From positions 49,593 to 113,592 of the forward strand of contig NZ_BSTL01000030.1 in the NCBI RefSeq assembly GCF_030269485.1: DNA of 64,000 bases, given 5' to 3'. Origin of the DNA: Actinoplanes sp. NBRC 103695. Its GTDB lineage: Bacteria; Actinomycetota; Actinomycetes; Mycobacteriales; Micromonosporaceae. The notes under the pieces were generated by a model, which did no database searches, was not told the origin of the DNA, and was given only the letters and a program-made list of their open reading frames with translations. The position numbers and the translations under genes are program-made. Of the stretch, positions 24,443 through 32,710 are shown piece after piece; position 1 is the stretch's first letter, and every line of letters begins with the position of its first letter.

Positions 24443-24515
24443 GGGTCTGGGGCGGGGATTGCCCACTGAGCCCGTCAAGCTTGATGTCTCAGTGGGCAAT
24501 CCCCGCCCCAGACCT
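24443..24515. repeat. 27-bp inverted repeat forming a long hairpin
   Basis: The arm at 24445-24470 (GTCTGGGGCGGGGATTGCCC then ACTGAG) has a perfect 26-base reverse complement at 24488-24513, extended by one G-C pair and one G-T pair outside. The 17-base loop itself contains the palindrome TCAAGCTTGA. The stem is far longer than needed for termination and the sequence is symmetrical, so it acts the same in both directions. Confidence 0.95.
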
Positions 24516-24660
24516 GTTGTGGTCCTGCTTGGGGAGTTGGCGAGGGCCTACGGCTCCGGGTCGGGGTCGGATCGTTGTTGGGCCTCATCCGGGTCTCGAC
24601 TCCGATTGCGATCGCCTGCTCGGCCGATCGGCCGCGTGCCCTGCCCGTGATCGCCCCGCA

Positions 24661-24741
24661 TCGCCCTGTGCCGCGCCCGCATCGCCCTGTGCCGCGCCCG
24701 CTCGCCCTGTGCCGCGCCCGCTCGCCCGGCGCCGCGCCCGC
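24661..24741. repeat. 20-bp tandem repeat, four copies
   Basis: Units TCGCCCTGTGCCGCGCCCGC at 24661, 24682 and 24702 are identical; the fourth at 24722 has two changes. One extra A separates units one and two. Further diverged copies continue to the right. Not coding. Confidence 0.85.
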
Positions 24742-24948
24742 TCGCCCCGCGCACCCGCGCCTGCCCGACCCGCGCACCCCGCCCCGCCCCGCGCCGCGCT
24801 GCGCCTGCCCGCGCGCGTCTGCCCGCGCCGCTCGTCCGGGCCGTTCGCGCGTCGGGCCGCTCGTCCGGGCTGGTCGTTCGCGCCGCGTCTGCTCGCCGGC
24901 CGGGTGGTCGTCGCGTGTGCTGGGCGTTGGGGGTGTTTAGGGTGCGGG

Positions 24949-25380
24949 GTGCATTTGGAGCTCGTGGCGCTTGTGGTGGATGAATATGGGCCGGCGGTGG
25001 ACTTCTTTGTGGGGGTGCTCGGGTTCGAGCTCGTGGAGGACTCGCCGTCGCTGACCAATGACGGGCGGGCCAAGCGGTGGGTTGTGGTGCGGCCGCCCGG
25101 AGCTCGGACCGGGATTCTGCTTGCTCGGGCCGATGCGCGTCAGCGGGGGGCGGTCGGCAATCAGGTGGCGGGTCGGGTCGGGTTCTTTCTGCGGGTGGAG
25201 GACTTCGGCGCGGCGTACCGGCGCATGGTGGAGCGTGGGGTGGTCTTTGTGACCGAGCCTCGGGTGGAGGCCTACGGGCAGGTGGCGGTCTTTCTGGACG
25301 TGGCCGGGAATCGGTGGGATCTACTCGGGCCTCGGCCGGGTGGCCCGGGGGAGGATGAAGATCAGGGCGACCAGGCCTAG
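24949..25380 (+). CDS. VOC (glyoxalase/bleomycin-resistance) superfamily protein
   Basis: A 143-residue single-domain VOC protein. It shows the two beta-alpha-beta-beta-beta units: LELVALVVDEYGPAVDFFVGVLGFELVED and VGFFLRVEDFGAAYRRMVERGV...VAVFLDVAGNRWDLLG. Members include metal-dependent lyases, dioxygenases and resistance proteins. GTG at 24949 is chosen as the first start before the first strand. The last 60 bp overlap the convergent MFS gene, an unusually long 3' overlap, and the final 20 residues (Gly/Asp/Glu/Gln-rich) are probably a non-conserved tail. Confidence 0.78.
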   Translation: MHLELVALVVDEYGPAVDFFVGVLGFELVEDSPSLTNDGRAKRWVVVRPPGARTGILLARADARQRGAVGNQVAGRVGFFLRVEDFGAAYRRMVERGVVFVTEPRVEAYGQVAVFLDVAGNRWDLLGPRPGGPGEDEDQGDQA

Positions 25381-26601
25381 CGCGCAGCAGCCGATGATGT
25401 ACCAGCTGATCCCGGTGCTGGAGCCCGTCTCCTGGAGGATCTTGGTGGCTATCAGGGGGGCCGGGCCGCCGGCTATCACCGACGCCAGCTGGTAGCCGAG
25501 GCCGGCGCCGGAATAGCGGAGGCTTGTTCCGAAACGTTCGGCTATCAGGGCTGCCTGGGGGCCGTACTGCATGTCGTGGAAGACCAGGGACAGGACCACG
25601 GCCAGCAGGATCAGGCCCGTCGCCTTGGTGTCGAGCAGGCCGAAATAGGGGAACGCGAAGGCTCCGGTCAGGATGATTCCGGCGCCGTAGACGCGTCTTC
25701 GGCCGAAGCGGTCGGACAGGTGGCCGAACAACGGCACCGTGACCAGGCCCACCGTGGCGGCTATCAGGATGTCGTCCAGCAGGCCGTCCCGGTTCAGGCC
25801 CAGCTGCTTCGTGCCGTACGTGAGGATGAAGCTGGTGAACAGGTAGAACGGGGCCTGCTCGCCCAGCCGGACCAGCGCTGAGCCGAGGATGGTGCGCCAC
25901 TCGGTGCGGATCACCTTCAGCAAGGGGCGGCGGGCGACCTTGCCGGTGTCGACGACCGACGTGAACTCGGGGCTCTCCAGCACGCGCAGGCGGACGTACA
26001 GGCCGATGCCGATCAGGACGACACTCAGCAGGAACGGGATGCGCCAGCCCCAGCTGTCGAAGCTGGGGCCCGTCCAGTCGCTGGTCAGGCGCACCACGCC
26101 GGTCGAGGTGACCAGGCCCAGGGGTACGCCCACCTGCGGCCAGCTGGCGAAGAAACCGCGGCGGCCGGGGGTGCCCCACTCCATCGACAGGAGCACCGAG
26201 CCGCCCCATTCGCCGCCCACGCCGATGCCCTGGCCGATCCTCAGCAGGACGAGCAGGATCGGCGCCGCGTACCCGATGGTCTGGTAGGTCGGGAGCAGGC
26301 CGATCAGCGTGGTGGTGGCGCCCATCAGCACCAGCGTCGCGATCAGGGTGGCCTTGCGGCCGATGCGGTCGCCGTAGTGGCCGAAGATCGCCGCGCCCAC
26401 CGGGCGTGCCACGAAGCCGACGAACTGGGTGCCGAAGGACAGCAGGATGCCGGTGAACGCGGCGTGGTTGGGGAAGAACAGGGCCGGAAAGATCAGCGAG
26501 GCGGCCGTGTTGTAGAGGAAGAAGTCGTACCACTCGATGGTGGTGCCGACCGTGCTGGCTACGACGGCGCGGCGGCGATGCGCCGGAACCACGGTGTCCA
26601 T
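25321..26601 (-). CDS. MFS transporter, metabolite:H+ symporter (MHS) type
   Basis: A 426-residue major facilitator with 12 predicted helices. The N-terminus ASTVGTTIEWYDFFLYNTAASLIF and the loop GHYGDRIGRKATL are hallmarks of the MHS family (ProP, ShiA, KgtP), as is GIGVGGEWGGSVLLSMEW. These import organic acids or osmolytes with protons. Substrate here unknown. ATG at 26601. It stands as a single gene 47 bp upstream of the DUF3866 stop on the same strand. Confidence 0.93.
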   Translation of the reverse strand: MDTVVPAHRRRAVVASTVGTTIEWYDFFLYNTAASLIFPALFFPNHAAFTGILLSFGTQFVGFVARPVGAAIFGHYGDRIGRKATLIATLVLMGATTTLIGLLPTYQTIGYAAPILLVLLRIGQGIGVGGEWGGSVLLSMEWGTPGRRGFFASWPQVGVPLGLVTSTGVVRLTSDWTGPSFDSWGWRIPFLLSVVLIGIGLYVRLRVLESPEFTSVVDTGKVARRPLLKVIRTEWRTILGSALVRLGEQAPFYLFTSFILTYGTKQLGLNRDGLLDDILIAATVGLVTVPLFGHLSDRFGRRRVYGAGIILTGAFAFPYFGLLDTKATGLILLAVVLSLVFHDMQYGPQAALIAERFGTSLRYSGAGLGYQLASVIAGGPAPLIATKILQETGSSTGISWYIIGCCALGLVALIFILPRATRPRPE

Positions 26602-26648
26602 ACCTCAATATCGGCTTGTGTCGATATCAGATCAAGCCGGGTTACCGC

Positions 26649-27704
26649 TCAGCGGATGCACGTCCCCGCATGCCGGCCGGCGGCCGCGGCGGCGAGGAAA
26701 TACCACGGGTCCTGGTCGTAGGAGCGGCCCATGGTCGACAGTGGCACCGGTGAGGCACGCAGCGCCGCCTCGAGGCCGTCGGTGGGTACCTCGACGACGC
26801 GGTGCGGGGGGAGACTCGGCGGGGTGGCCGGGAGGCCGGCGGGGAGCACCAGGTCGGCGGGGGCGAGGGCCACTTTTCCGTACGCCGTCAGGGAGTGGTG
26901 CGAGATGCCCTGGTGGCGTGCCCGGCCGTCGCCGGAGGAGAAGCGGACGGAGCCGATCGGGTGGCCACCGAGGACTGCCACGGCGTTGATCGCCTCGCCG
27001 ACCGCCACGCCGGAGAAGCCCCAGGGCGTACCGGTGCCGAGGTTTCCCGGGCCTTGGGCGACGATCGCGACGTCGGCGCCCAGGACGTGCCGTGCCGCCA
27101 GCAGGCCGGTGTGCACCGTGCTGGCCTCGAGGGTGCCGCCGAACGACTGGCCGGTGGTGACCGTGCCGGCCAGCGTGCCCGCCAGGCCGTCGAGGGTGCG
27201 GGAGAACCAGGCGGGGAGGGCGCCGCCGTCGAGCATGACGTAGGCGACCCGGGCCGCCGGACGGTCGGCGTGGATGCCGGCCAGGACGGCGGGCAGCGCC
27301 GAGTGGAGATCGGCCGTGACGACCGGCATGCCGTCGAGCGAGTCGGCGGCGACCATGGTGTCCCGGTGCGGGGAGGCCTCCTCGTCCACGCCGAGCAGGA
27401 TCGGCTGCAGCGGGGTGTAGCGGGCCTTGACCAGGTGGCCCGCGTCGCGGTCGGTGCCCGCGTCGGCGGGATCCGGGGGCAGGCGGTCGGGGATCGCGAC
27501 GACCAGGGCGTACCCGCCGGTGCCGAGACCCATCACCAGCGCGCCCACATTGAGCAGCACCCGGTCTCCCACCTCGGGCCGGCCGACCAGGTCGGGGTAG
27601 GCCAGCGCGCGCACCTCGCCGTCGCCGGTGCGCACCGTCAGCTCGCTCGCGCCGCGCCACGAGCGGCGGAGAGCAAGAACCGTCCCGGACCGCCAGCGCA
27701 CCAT
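26649..27704 (-). CDS. DUF3866 family protein
   Basis: A 351-residue protein of DUF3866, a family found near pupylation genes in actinobacteria. It opens MVRWRSGTVLALRRSWRGASELTV and contains LLNVGALVMGLGTGGYALVVA, VAYVMLDGGALPAWFS and VAIVAQGPGNLGTGTPWGFSGVAVGEAIN. The C-terminal half resembles a Rossmann-like or glycine-rich enzyme fold but no catalytic residues can be assigned. TAAAGT eight bases before the ATG at 27704 may give a leaderless transcript. The 66-residue gene lies just upstream. Confidence 0.85.
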   Translation of the reverse strand: MVRWRSGTVLALRRSWRGASELTVRTGDGEVRALAYPDLVGRPEVGDRVLLNVGALVMGLGTGGYALVVAIPDRLPPDPADAGTDRDAGHLVKARYTPLQPILLGVDEEASPHRDTMVAADSLDGMPVVTADLHSALPAVLAGIHADRPAARVAYVMLDGGALPAWFSRTLDGLAGTLAGTVTTGQSFGGTLEASTVHTGLLAARHVLGADVAIVAQGPGNLGTGTPWGFSGVAVGEAINAVAVLGGHPIGSVRFSSGDGRARHQGISHHSLTAYGKVALAPADLVLPAGLPATPPSLPPHRVVEVPTDGLEAALRASPVPLSTMGRSYDQDPWYFLAAAAAGRHAGTCIR

Positions 27705-27715
27705 GGGTCGGGACT

Positions 27716-27916
27716 TTATAGGTCGGTCCCGCCGTCGCGGTGGTTGCGTCCGGCCGTGCCGCGCGTCGGGTCGAGGAAGACGTAGCGGATCTCTGGGTAG
27801 CGCCGGCACAGGCGGCTCTCGGCCTCGTCGGAGGCGGCGTCGATCTCGGTCCCGGCCACCTCGGCGGGTGCGGCGGCGCCGGCCAGGCCGACGGGGGCGG
27901 TATCACTGGTCGGCAC
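27716..27916 (-). CDS. 66-residue hypothetical protein
   Basis: A short protein with an Ala-rich acidic start and the end SRLCRRYPEIRYVFLDPTRG. The RYPEIRYVFLDPT stretch looks like a single beta-alpha-beta element seen at the C-terminus of some cation-efflux-like proteins, so this may be a stand-alone small domain. It starts 65 bp from the divergent pafB and ends 11 bp before DUF3866, with which it is probably cotranscribed. Function unknown. Confidence 0.55.
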   Translation of the reverse strand: MPTSDTAPVGLAGAAAPAEVAGTEIDAASDEAESRLCRRYPEIRYVFLDPTRGTAGRNHRDGGTDL

Positions 27917-27968
27917 CCGATCTCCTTCCCCACGGTGTCGCCGGATAACCGTGGGGCCGCCGGGCTGC

Positions 27969-27974
27969 TAGCGT
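27969..27974 (+). promoter_or_regulatory. Probable pafB -10 (leaderless)
   Basis: TAGCGT sits seven bases before the pafB GTG, in CTAGCGTTTCGGTC, which matches the block before pafA at 11 of 13 positions. No ribosome-binding site precedes the GTG. No clear -35. Confidence 0.5.
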
Positions 27975-27981
27975 TTCGGTC

Positions 27982-28968
27982 GTGTCGCGGACCCGCACCG
28001 AGCGCCTGGTGAACCTGGTGATCTGCCTGTTGTCCACGCGACGGTTCCTGACCGCCGCGCAGATCGCCGCGACCGTCCCCGGCTACGAGCACGACCCGGA
28101 GGACCCGAAGGACCACGAGGCCTTCCAGCGCAAGTTCGAGCGGGACAAGGCCGAGCTGCGCGACCTGGGCGTTCCGCTGGAGATGGCCCGGCCGAACGCG
28201 TTCGACGACGAGCTCGGCTACCGGATCGCCCACCGGGAGTACGCGCTGCCGGACATCCTGCTGGAACCGGACGAGGCCGCCGCGGTGGGCATCGCCGCCC
28301 GGCTGTGGCAGCATGCCGGTCTGGCCGCCGCCGCGTCGTCCGGCCTGGCCAAGCTGCGGGCCGCGGGCGTCGAGGTGGACCCGCAGGCCACGCTGGGCGT
28401 GGAGCCGGTGGTGACGGTGGACCCGGCGTTCGGCCCGCTGACCACGGCCGCGCGGGAGCGGCGGGCGGTGTCCTTCTCCTACCGGGTGCCCGAGCGCGAC
28501 GAACCGGCGGTCCGGCGGGTGGAGCCGTGGGGCGTGGTGTGCTGGCAGGGCCGGTGGTACGTGGTGGGCCACGACCGGGACCGCAAGGCCTCGCGCAGCT
28601 TCCGGCTCTCCCGCATCGTCGGCAACGTGCGTCTCACCGGCCGCGCGGGCGCGTACCAGCCGCCGGCGAACGAGGACCTGATCGAGCACGTCTCCCGCTG
28701 GTCGGGCCCGGTGGCGCACAACGGGCGGGCCACCGTGACGGTCCGGCCGGGCCGGGCGGCGGGCCTGCGGCGCTGGGCGGTCGACTCCACCGCGGGCGCC
28801 GACGGCGATGTGCTGACGATTCCGTACTCGGACCCGGACCGGCTGGCCGCGACGCTGGTCGGCTACGGCGCCGACGTGCGCGCGGACGGCCCGCCGGAGC
28901 TGCGCGAGGCGGTCATCCAGCAGCTCAAGGAGATCGTCGCCCGGCACGAGAACGTGGCGGCGACGTGA
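27982..28968 (+). CDS. pafB: WYL-domain transcriptional activator PafB
   Basis: A 328-residue regulator. It has an N-terminal winged HTH (RTERLVNLVICLLSTRRFLTAAQIAATVPGYE), a WYL domain (VSFSYRVPERDEPAVRRVEPWGVVCWQGRWYVVGHDRDRKASRSFRLSRI) and a C-terminal WCX extension. PafB works with PafC to activate the LexA-independent DNA-damage response; WYL domains bind nucleic-acid signals. TGATG overlap links it to pafC. Confidence 0.95.
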   Translation: MSRTRTERLVNLVICLLSTRRFLTAAQIAATVPGYEHDPEDPKDHEAFQRKFERDKAELRDLGVPLEMARPNAFDDELGYRIAHREYALPDILLEPDEAAAVGIAARLWQHAGLAAAASSGLAKLRAAGVEVDPQATLGVEPVVTVDPAFGPLTTAARERRAVSFSYRVPERDEPAVRRVEPWGVVCWQGRWYVVGHDRDRKASRSFRLSRIVGNVRLTGRAGAYQPPANEDLIEHVSRWSGPVAHNGRATVTVRPGRAAGLRRWAVDSTAGADGDVLTIPYSDPDRLAATLVGYGADVRADGPPELREAVIQQLKEIVARHENVAAT

Positions 28969-29942
28969 TGCCGCAGCAGCGCGGGGCGCCGCCGAAGGCC
29001 TCCGCCGACCGTCTGGGCCGCCTGCTCAACCTGGTGCCCTACCTGCTGGCCCGGCCGGGGATCGCGGTGGCCGACGCGGCCGCCGGGCTGGGCATCACCG
29101 AGCAGCAGCTGCGCGCCGACCTGGAGCTGCTCTGGGTGTGCGGGCTGCCCGGGTACGGCCCCGGCGACCTGATCGACATGGTCCTCGACGGCGACCGCGT
29201 GACGATCACCTACGACGCGGGCATCGACCGGCCGCTGCGCCTCACCCAGGACGAGGCGCTCGCGCTGGTCGTCGCGTTGCGGATGCTGGCCGAGACGCCG
29301 GGTACGGGTAACCGCGACGTGATCGAGCGCGCCCTGGCCAAGATCGAGAGCGCCGCGGGCGACCTGGCCGACGCGCCGGTGTCGGTGCGCCTCCCGGCCA
29401 ACGCCGAGCGGCTGGACCGGATCCGCGCGGCGGTCGACCGTGGCCACGCCCTGCACCTGACCTACTACACCGCGACGCGGGACGAGACCACCGAGCGCAC
29501 GGTCGACCCGATGCGGATGCTGATGGTCGGCGGCAAGGCGTACCTGGAGGCGTGGTGCCGGCGCGCCGAGGCCACCCGGATGTTCCGGATCGACCGGATC
29601 GACGCCTGGTCGGAGCTGGACGAGGCGGCCCGCCCGCCGGCCGAGGCGACCCCGGCCGACGTCAGCGACGGCGTGTTCCACCCGGGGCCTGAGTTGCCGC
29701 TGGTGACGCTGCGGGTGGGCCGGGGCAGCCGGTGGATCACCGAGTACTACCCGGTCGAGTCGGTGCGGCCGGACGGCGACGAGTGGCTGGTCAGCATGCG
29801 GGTGACCGACCTGGGCTGGGCGCAGCGGCTGCTCAGCAGCGTCGGGCCGGACGTGACCGTGACCGGACCGCCGGAACTGCTGGAGCGGATCCGCGCGCAG
29901 GCGACCACGGCCCTCGACCAGTACGCGACCCCGGACCGGTAG
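28968..29942 (+). CDS. pafC: WYL-domain transcriptional activator PafC
   Basis: A 324-residue partner of PafB. The N-terminal HTH-like part (LLNLVPYLLARPGIAVADAAAGLGITEQQLRADL) is followed by the WYL domain (LHLTYYTATRDETTERTVDPMRMLMVGGKAYLEAWCRRAEATRMFRIDRI) and a WCX domain. Start at ATG 28968, sharing one base with the pafB stop. The stop codon lies inside a TAGGGT that may be the -10 of the next gene. Confidence 0.95.
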   Translation: MPQQRGAPPKASADRLGRLLNLVPYLLARPGIAVADAAAGLGITEQQLRADLELLWVCGLPGYGPGDLIDMVLDGDRVTITYDAGIDRPLRLTQDEALALVVALRMLAETPGTGNRDVIERALAKIESAAGDLADAPVSVRLPANAERLDRIRAAVDRGHALHLTYYTATRDETTERTVDPMRMLMVGGKAYLEAWCRRAEATRMFRIDRIDAWSELDEAARPPAEATPADVSDGVFHPGPELPLVTLRVGRGSRWITEYYPVESVRPDGDEWLVSMRVTDLGWAQRLLSSVGPDVTVTGPPELLERIRAQATTALDQYATPDR

Positions 29943-29952
29943 GGTCGTCACC

Positions 29953-30243
29953 GTGATGACCTGGATACTCATCGGCGCGGGCGTCCTCGGCCTGGTCATC
30001 CTTGCCGTGGTCGCGTTCCCGCTGCTCGGCAAGCTGGCCGACCTGCGCCGGGCGGGCGAGCGTCTGCAGCGCCGCCAGGCCGAGGCGACGACCCTGCAGA
30101 CCAACGCGGAGCAGTTGCAGCAGACGTTGCTGGGCCTGGAACAGCGGACCGGCACGATGCAGGAGCGGTTGGCCCTGATCAAGGCGGGGCACGGCGAGCC
30201 GACCGGCAAGCACGCCTGGCTCCCCGGCGCGAAACGTCGATGA
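29953..30243 (+). CDS. Membrane-anchored coiled-coil small protein
   Basis: A 96-residue protein with one N-terminal membrane helix (TWILIGAGVLGLVILAVVAFPLL) followed by a cytoplasmic coiled coil (about residues 28-75, LRRAGERLQRRQAEATTLQTNAEQLQQTL) and a basic tail. It starts at GTG 29953 (or ATG 29956), seven bases after TAGGGT, so is probably leaderless. Such proteins commonly lie between pafC and tatA in actinobacteria. Function unknown. Confidence 0.75.
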   Translation: MMTWILIGAGVLGLVILAVVAFPLLGKLADLRRAGERLQRRQAEATTLQTNAEQLQQTLLGLEQRTGTMQERLALIKAGHGEPTGKHAWLPGAKRR

Positions 30244-30384
30244 AGCGGCGTTAGTCCTGAGTTGTCCGGAACTTCACCGGCACACTGCCAATACACAGCT
30301 ACCGCGACGGGTTACATCGCCGAAACCCCACGTACGATGGACCCCGCACCACCCCTGTCATGATCCGACCGACTGGAGTTCTCC

Positions 30385-30681
30385 ATGGGTGCCCTCAAGC
30401 CATGGCACATCATCGTCTTCGTCGTCGTCCTCGTGCTGCTCTTCGGCGCGAAGCGACTGCCGGACGCCGCGCGCTCGCTGGGCCGGTCGTTGCGAATCAT
30501 CAAGGCCGAGACCAAGGGCCTGGTGGACGACAACAACGACACCGCGGAGAAGGCGGAGCCGCAGCACAGCCGTGAGCCGCTGCACCCCACCGAGATCCAC
30601 AACCCGCAGCGCAACGGCCAGGGTCCGGCACAGGCGCAGCAGCCGTACGTGGACCCGGTGCAGCGCACGAACGACCGCTGA
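30385..30681 (+). CDS. tatA: Sec-independent translocase subunit TatA
   Basis: A 98-residue pore-forming subunit of the twin-arginine translocase. It has an N-terminal membrane helix (WHIIVFVVVLVLLFGAKRLP), the F-G-x-K/R-L-P hinge and an amphipathic helix (DAARSLGRSLRIIKAETKGL), then a long hydrophilic tail rich in Gln, Pro and Asn. The ATG at 30385 is preceded by GGAG. TACGAT at 30333 may be the -10. tatC follows 6 bp later. Confidence 0.95.
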   Translation: MGALKPWHIIVFVVVLVLLFGAKRLPDAARSLGRSLRIIKAETKGLVDDNNDTAEKAEPQHSREPLHPTEIHNPQRNGQGPAQAQQPYVDPVQRTNDR

Positions 30682-30687
30682 TCAGCC

Positions 30688-31635
30688 GTGGCCATCTCCC
30701 TGCGCCGTCAGGGGCCGACCAAGTTCGAGCAGGCCGCCGACGGCTCCATGACGCTGATCGAGCACGTCCGGGAGCTCCGTAACCGCCTGTTCTGGGCGGC
30801 GCTGGGCATCGTTGCCGGCCTGATCGTCGGCTTCATCATCTCCCAGTGGGTGTTCCACATCCTCGAGGGGCCGTACTGCGGCCTGGAGAGCTCGTGGATC
30901 GACGGCAAGTGCCGTTTCGTCGTGCTGGGCGCCACCGACGGTCTCGTCCTGCGGCTGAAGATCGCGCTGTGGGTCGGCCTCATCGTCGGCGCCCCGGTCT
31001 GGCTCTTCCAGCTGTGGGCGTTCATCGCCCCGGGCCTGCACAAGCACGAGCGCAAGTGGGCCTACATCTTCGTGGCGATCGCCGCGCCGCTGTTCATCGG
31101 CGGCGCCGTGCTGGCCTACTTCGTCATCCAGCACAGCCTCCCGTTCATCATGGAGGCCGGTGTCATCGGCGACACCACCCAACTCGAGGTCAGCGCCTAC
31201 ATCGGCTTCGTGACCAGCATGATCCTGATCTTCGGGGCGGCCTTCGAGTTCCCGCTGATCCTGCTCATGCTCAACTTCACCGGTGTGGTCAGCGCGCGCC
31301 GGCTGCTGAGCTGGTGGCGGATCGTGGTGTTCCTGTCCTTCGGCTTCTCGGCGATCGCGACGCCCGACCCGGGCCCGTTCGGCATGACGCTGCTGGCGCT
31401 GTGCATGGTCGTGCTCTACCTGGCCGCGGTCGGTGTGGCGTTCCTCAACGACCGGCGCAAGGGCCGGGGCAAGGAGATCTACGCCGGGCTGGACGACGAC
31501 GAGATCTCGCCGATCGAGGACGACCGCGAGCCGGTCGGCGCGATGGGGCGGGTCGACGGCGCCACCGCCCTCGAGACTCCGGAGCCGGTGGCCAAGCCAC
31601 TGCCGCTGGAGCGCCGTTTCGACGACATGACCTGA
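30688..31635 (+). CDS. tatC: Sec-independent translocase subunit TatC
   Basis: A 315-residue receptor of the Tat system that recognises twin-arginine signals. Six membrane helices are predicted. Family motifs include TLIEHVRELRNRLFWAALGI (first cytoplasmic loop and helix), WLFQLWAFIAPGLHKHERKW and FEFPLILLMLNFTGVVSARRLLSWWR, then SFGFSAIATPDPGPFGMTLLALCM. The acidic C-terminal tail is typical of actinobacteria. No tatB is in the window. Confidence 0.96.
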   Translation: MAISLRRQGPTKFEQAADGSMTLIEHVRELRNRLFWAALGIVAGLIVGFIISQWVFHILEGPYCGLESSWIDGKCRFVVLGATDGLVLRLKIALWVGLIVGAPVWLFQLWAFIAPGLHKHERKWAYIFVAIAAPLFIGGAVLAYFVIQHSLPFIMEAGVIGDTTQLEVSAYIGFVTSMILIFGAAFEFPLILLMLNFTGVVSARRLLSWWRIVVFLSFGFSAIATPDPGPFGMTLLALCMVVLYLAAVGVAFLNDRRKGRGKEIYAGLDDDEISPIEDDREPVGAMGRVDGATALETPEPVAKPLPLERRFDDMT

Positions 31636-31653
31636 CCGGTAACCTCTCCCGCT

Positions 31654-32553
31654 GTGACAACCAACACGATCGCGGTGCTGGCCAACCCCTCCGCGGGGCG
31701 CGGCCGGCACCGCGGACTCATTCCCGGCGTGGTCGAGCGGCTCGGCACCACCGGGCTGGTGGTGGAGATGCTGGACGCCGCCAACGCCGAGGAGGCCGAG
31801 AAGGCGTGCCATCGGGCCGTGGCCGAGGGCGTGGCCGCGCTGGTCGCGGTGGGCGGCGACGGGACGGTGCACCAGGCGCTGCAGGCCGTGGCCGGGCGGG
31901 ACGTGCCGTTCGGGGTGGTGCCCGCCGGCACCGGCAACGACTTCGCGTCCGGCACGGGCGTACCCCTGGCTCCTCTGACGGCGGCCGAGTCGATCGCGGC
32001 CGCACTGACCGACGGCCGGGACCACCGCATCGACCTTGCCAAGATCACCGGAACGGACGGCGAGGTGCGCTGGTTCGGCGCGGTGCTGGCGGCGGGCTTC
32101 GACGCCATCGTCAACGAGCGCGCCAACCGGATGCGCTGGCCGCGAGGGCCGCGGCGCTACGACGTCGCGATCGCGCTGGAGATGGCCCGGTTGCGCCCCC
32201 GGGTGTACGCGCTGGAACTGGACGGCGTGGACCGCGGCTTCGAGGGCGTGCTGGTCGCGATCGGCGTGTGCGAGAGCTACGGCGGCGGGATGCGCATCCT
32301 GCCCGGCGCCGACCCGACGGACGGGCTGCTCGACGTGGTGGTCGCCGCGCCGATGAGCCGGTTCAAGCTGGCCCGCCTGCGGCCCCGCCTGATCAAGGGC
32401 ACGCACGTCACAGACCCGCTGGTGACCACCTATCGCGCGCGCGAGGTGCGGATCCACGCGGACGACATCGTGGGGTACGCCGACGGCGAGCGCACCGGGC
32501 CCCTGCCGATCACCGTCACCTGCGTCCCCGGAGCGCTGAAACTGCTCCGCTAG
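31654..32553 (+). CDS. Diacylglycerol/sphingosine kinase-like lipid kinase
   Basis: A 299-residue soluble lipid kinase of the DagK/LCB5 family. The nucleotide region is LANPSAGRGRHRG, the catalytic GGDGTVHQAL and the VPAGTGNDFA motif. It probably phosphorylates diacylglycerol for phosphatidic acid recycling. GTG at 31654 follows TAACCT (31640-31645) by eight bases. Its place after tatC is conserved in actinobacteria. Confidence 0.9.
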   Translation: MTTNTIAVLANPSAGRGRHRGLIPGVVERLGTTGLVVEMLDAANAEEAEKACHRAVAEGVAALVAVGGDGTVHQALQAVAGRDVPFGVVPAGTGNDFASGTGVPLAPLTAAESIAAALTDGRDHRIDLAKITGTDGEVRWFGAVLAAGFDAIVNERANRMRWPRGPRRYDVAIALEMARLRPRVYALELDGVDRGFEGVLVAIGVCESYGGGMRILPGADPTDGLLDVVVAAPMSRFKLARLRPRLIKGTHVTDPLVTTYRAREVRIHADDIVGYADGERTGPLPITVTCVPGALKLLR

Positions 32554-32710
32554 ACGCGTCCTGCCGATTGCGTTCTCGGTGGGCGTGTTGTCCCACGGGA
32601 TGCGTTGGGCTCGCGGGGCGCCCAGCGAAAGGGCGCGACCGGCCGTGAGGGGGGCACCCGCGCCGGACGGCTCGCACACGCGTCCGGCGGGACCCGGCGG
32701 CGCGACGCGT

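Larger units (their letters stand above)
24340..24948. other. Gene-free region with long inverted repeat and GC tandem repeats
   Basis: No convincing gene lies here on either strand; the open frames are low-complexity (Ala/Arg/Pro-rich) by-products of GC-rich repeats. It holds a near-perfect 27-bp inverted repeat (24443-24515) and a 20-bp tandem repeat (24661-24741) followed by degenerate CGCGCCC-type sequence up to about 24830. Confidence 0.75.
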
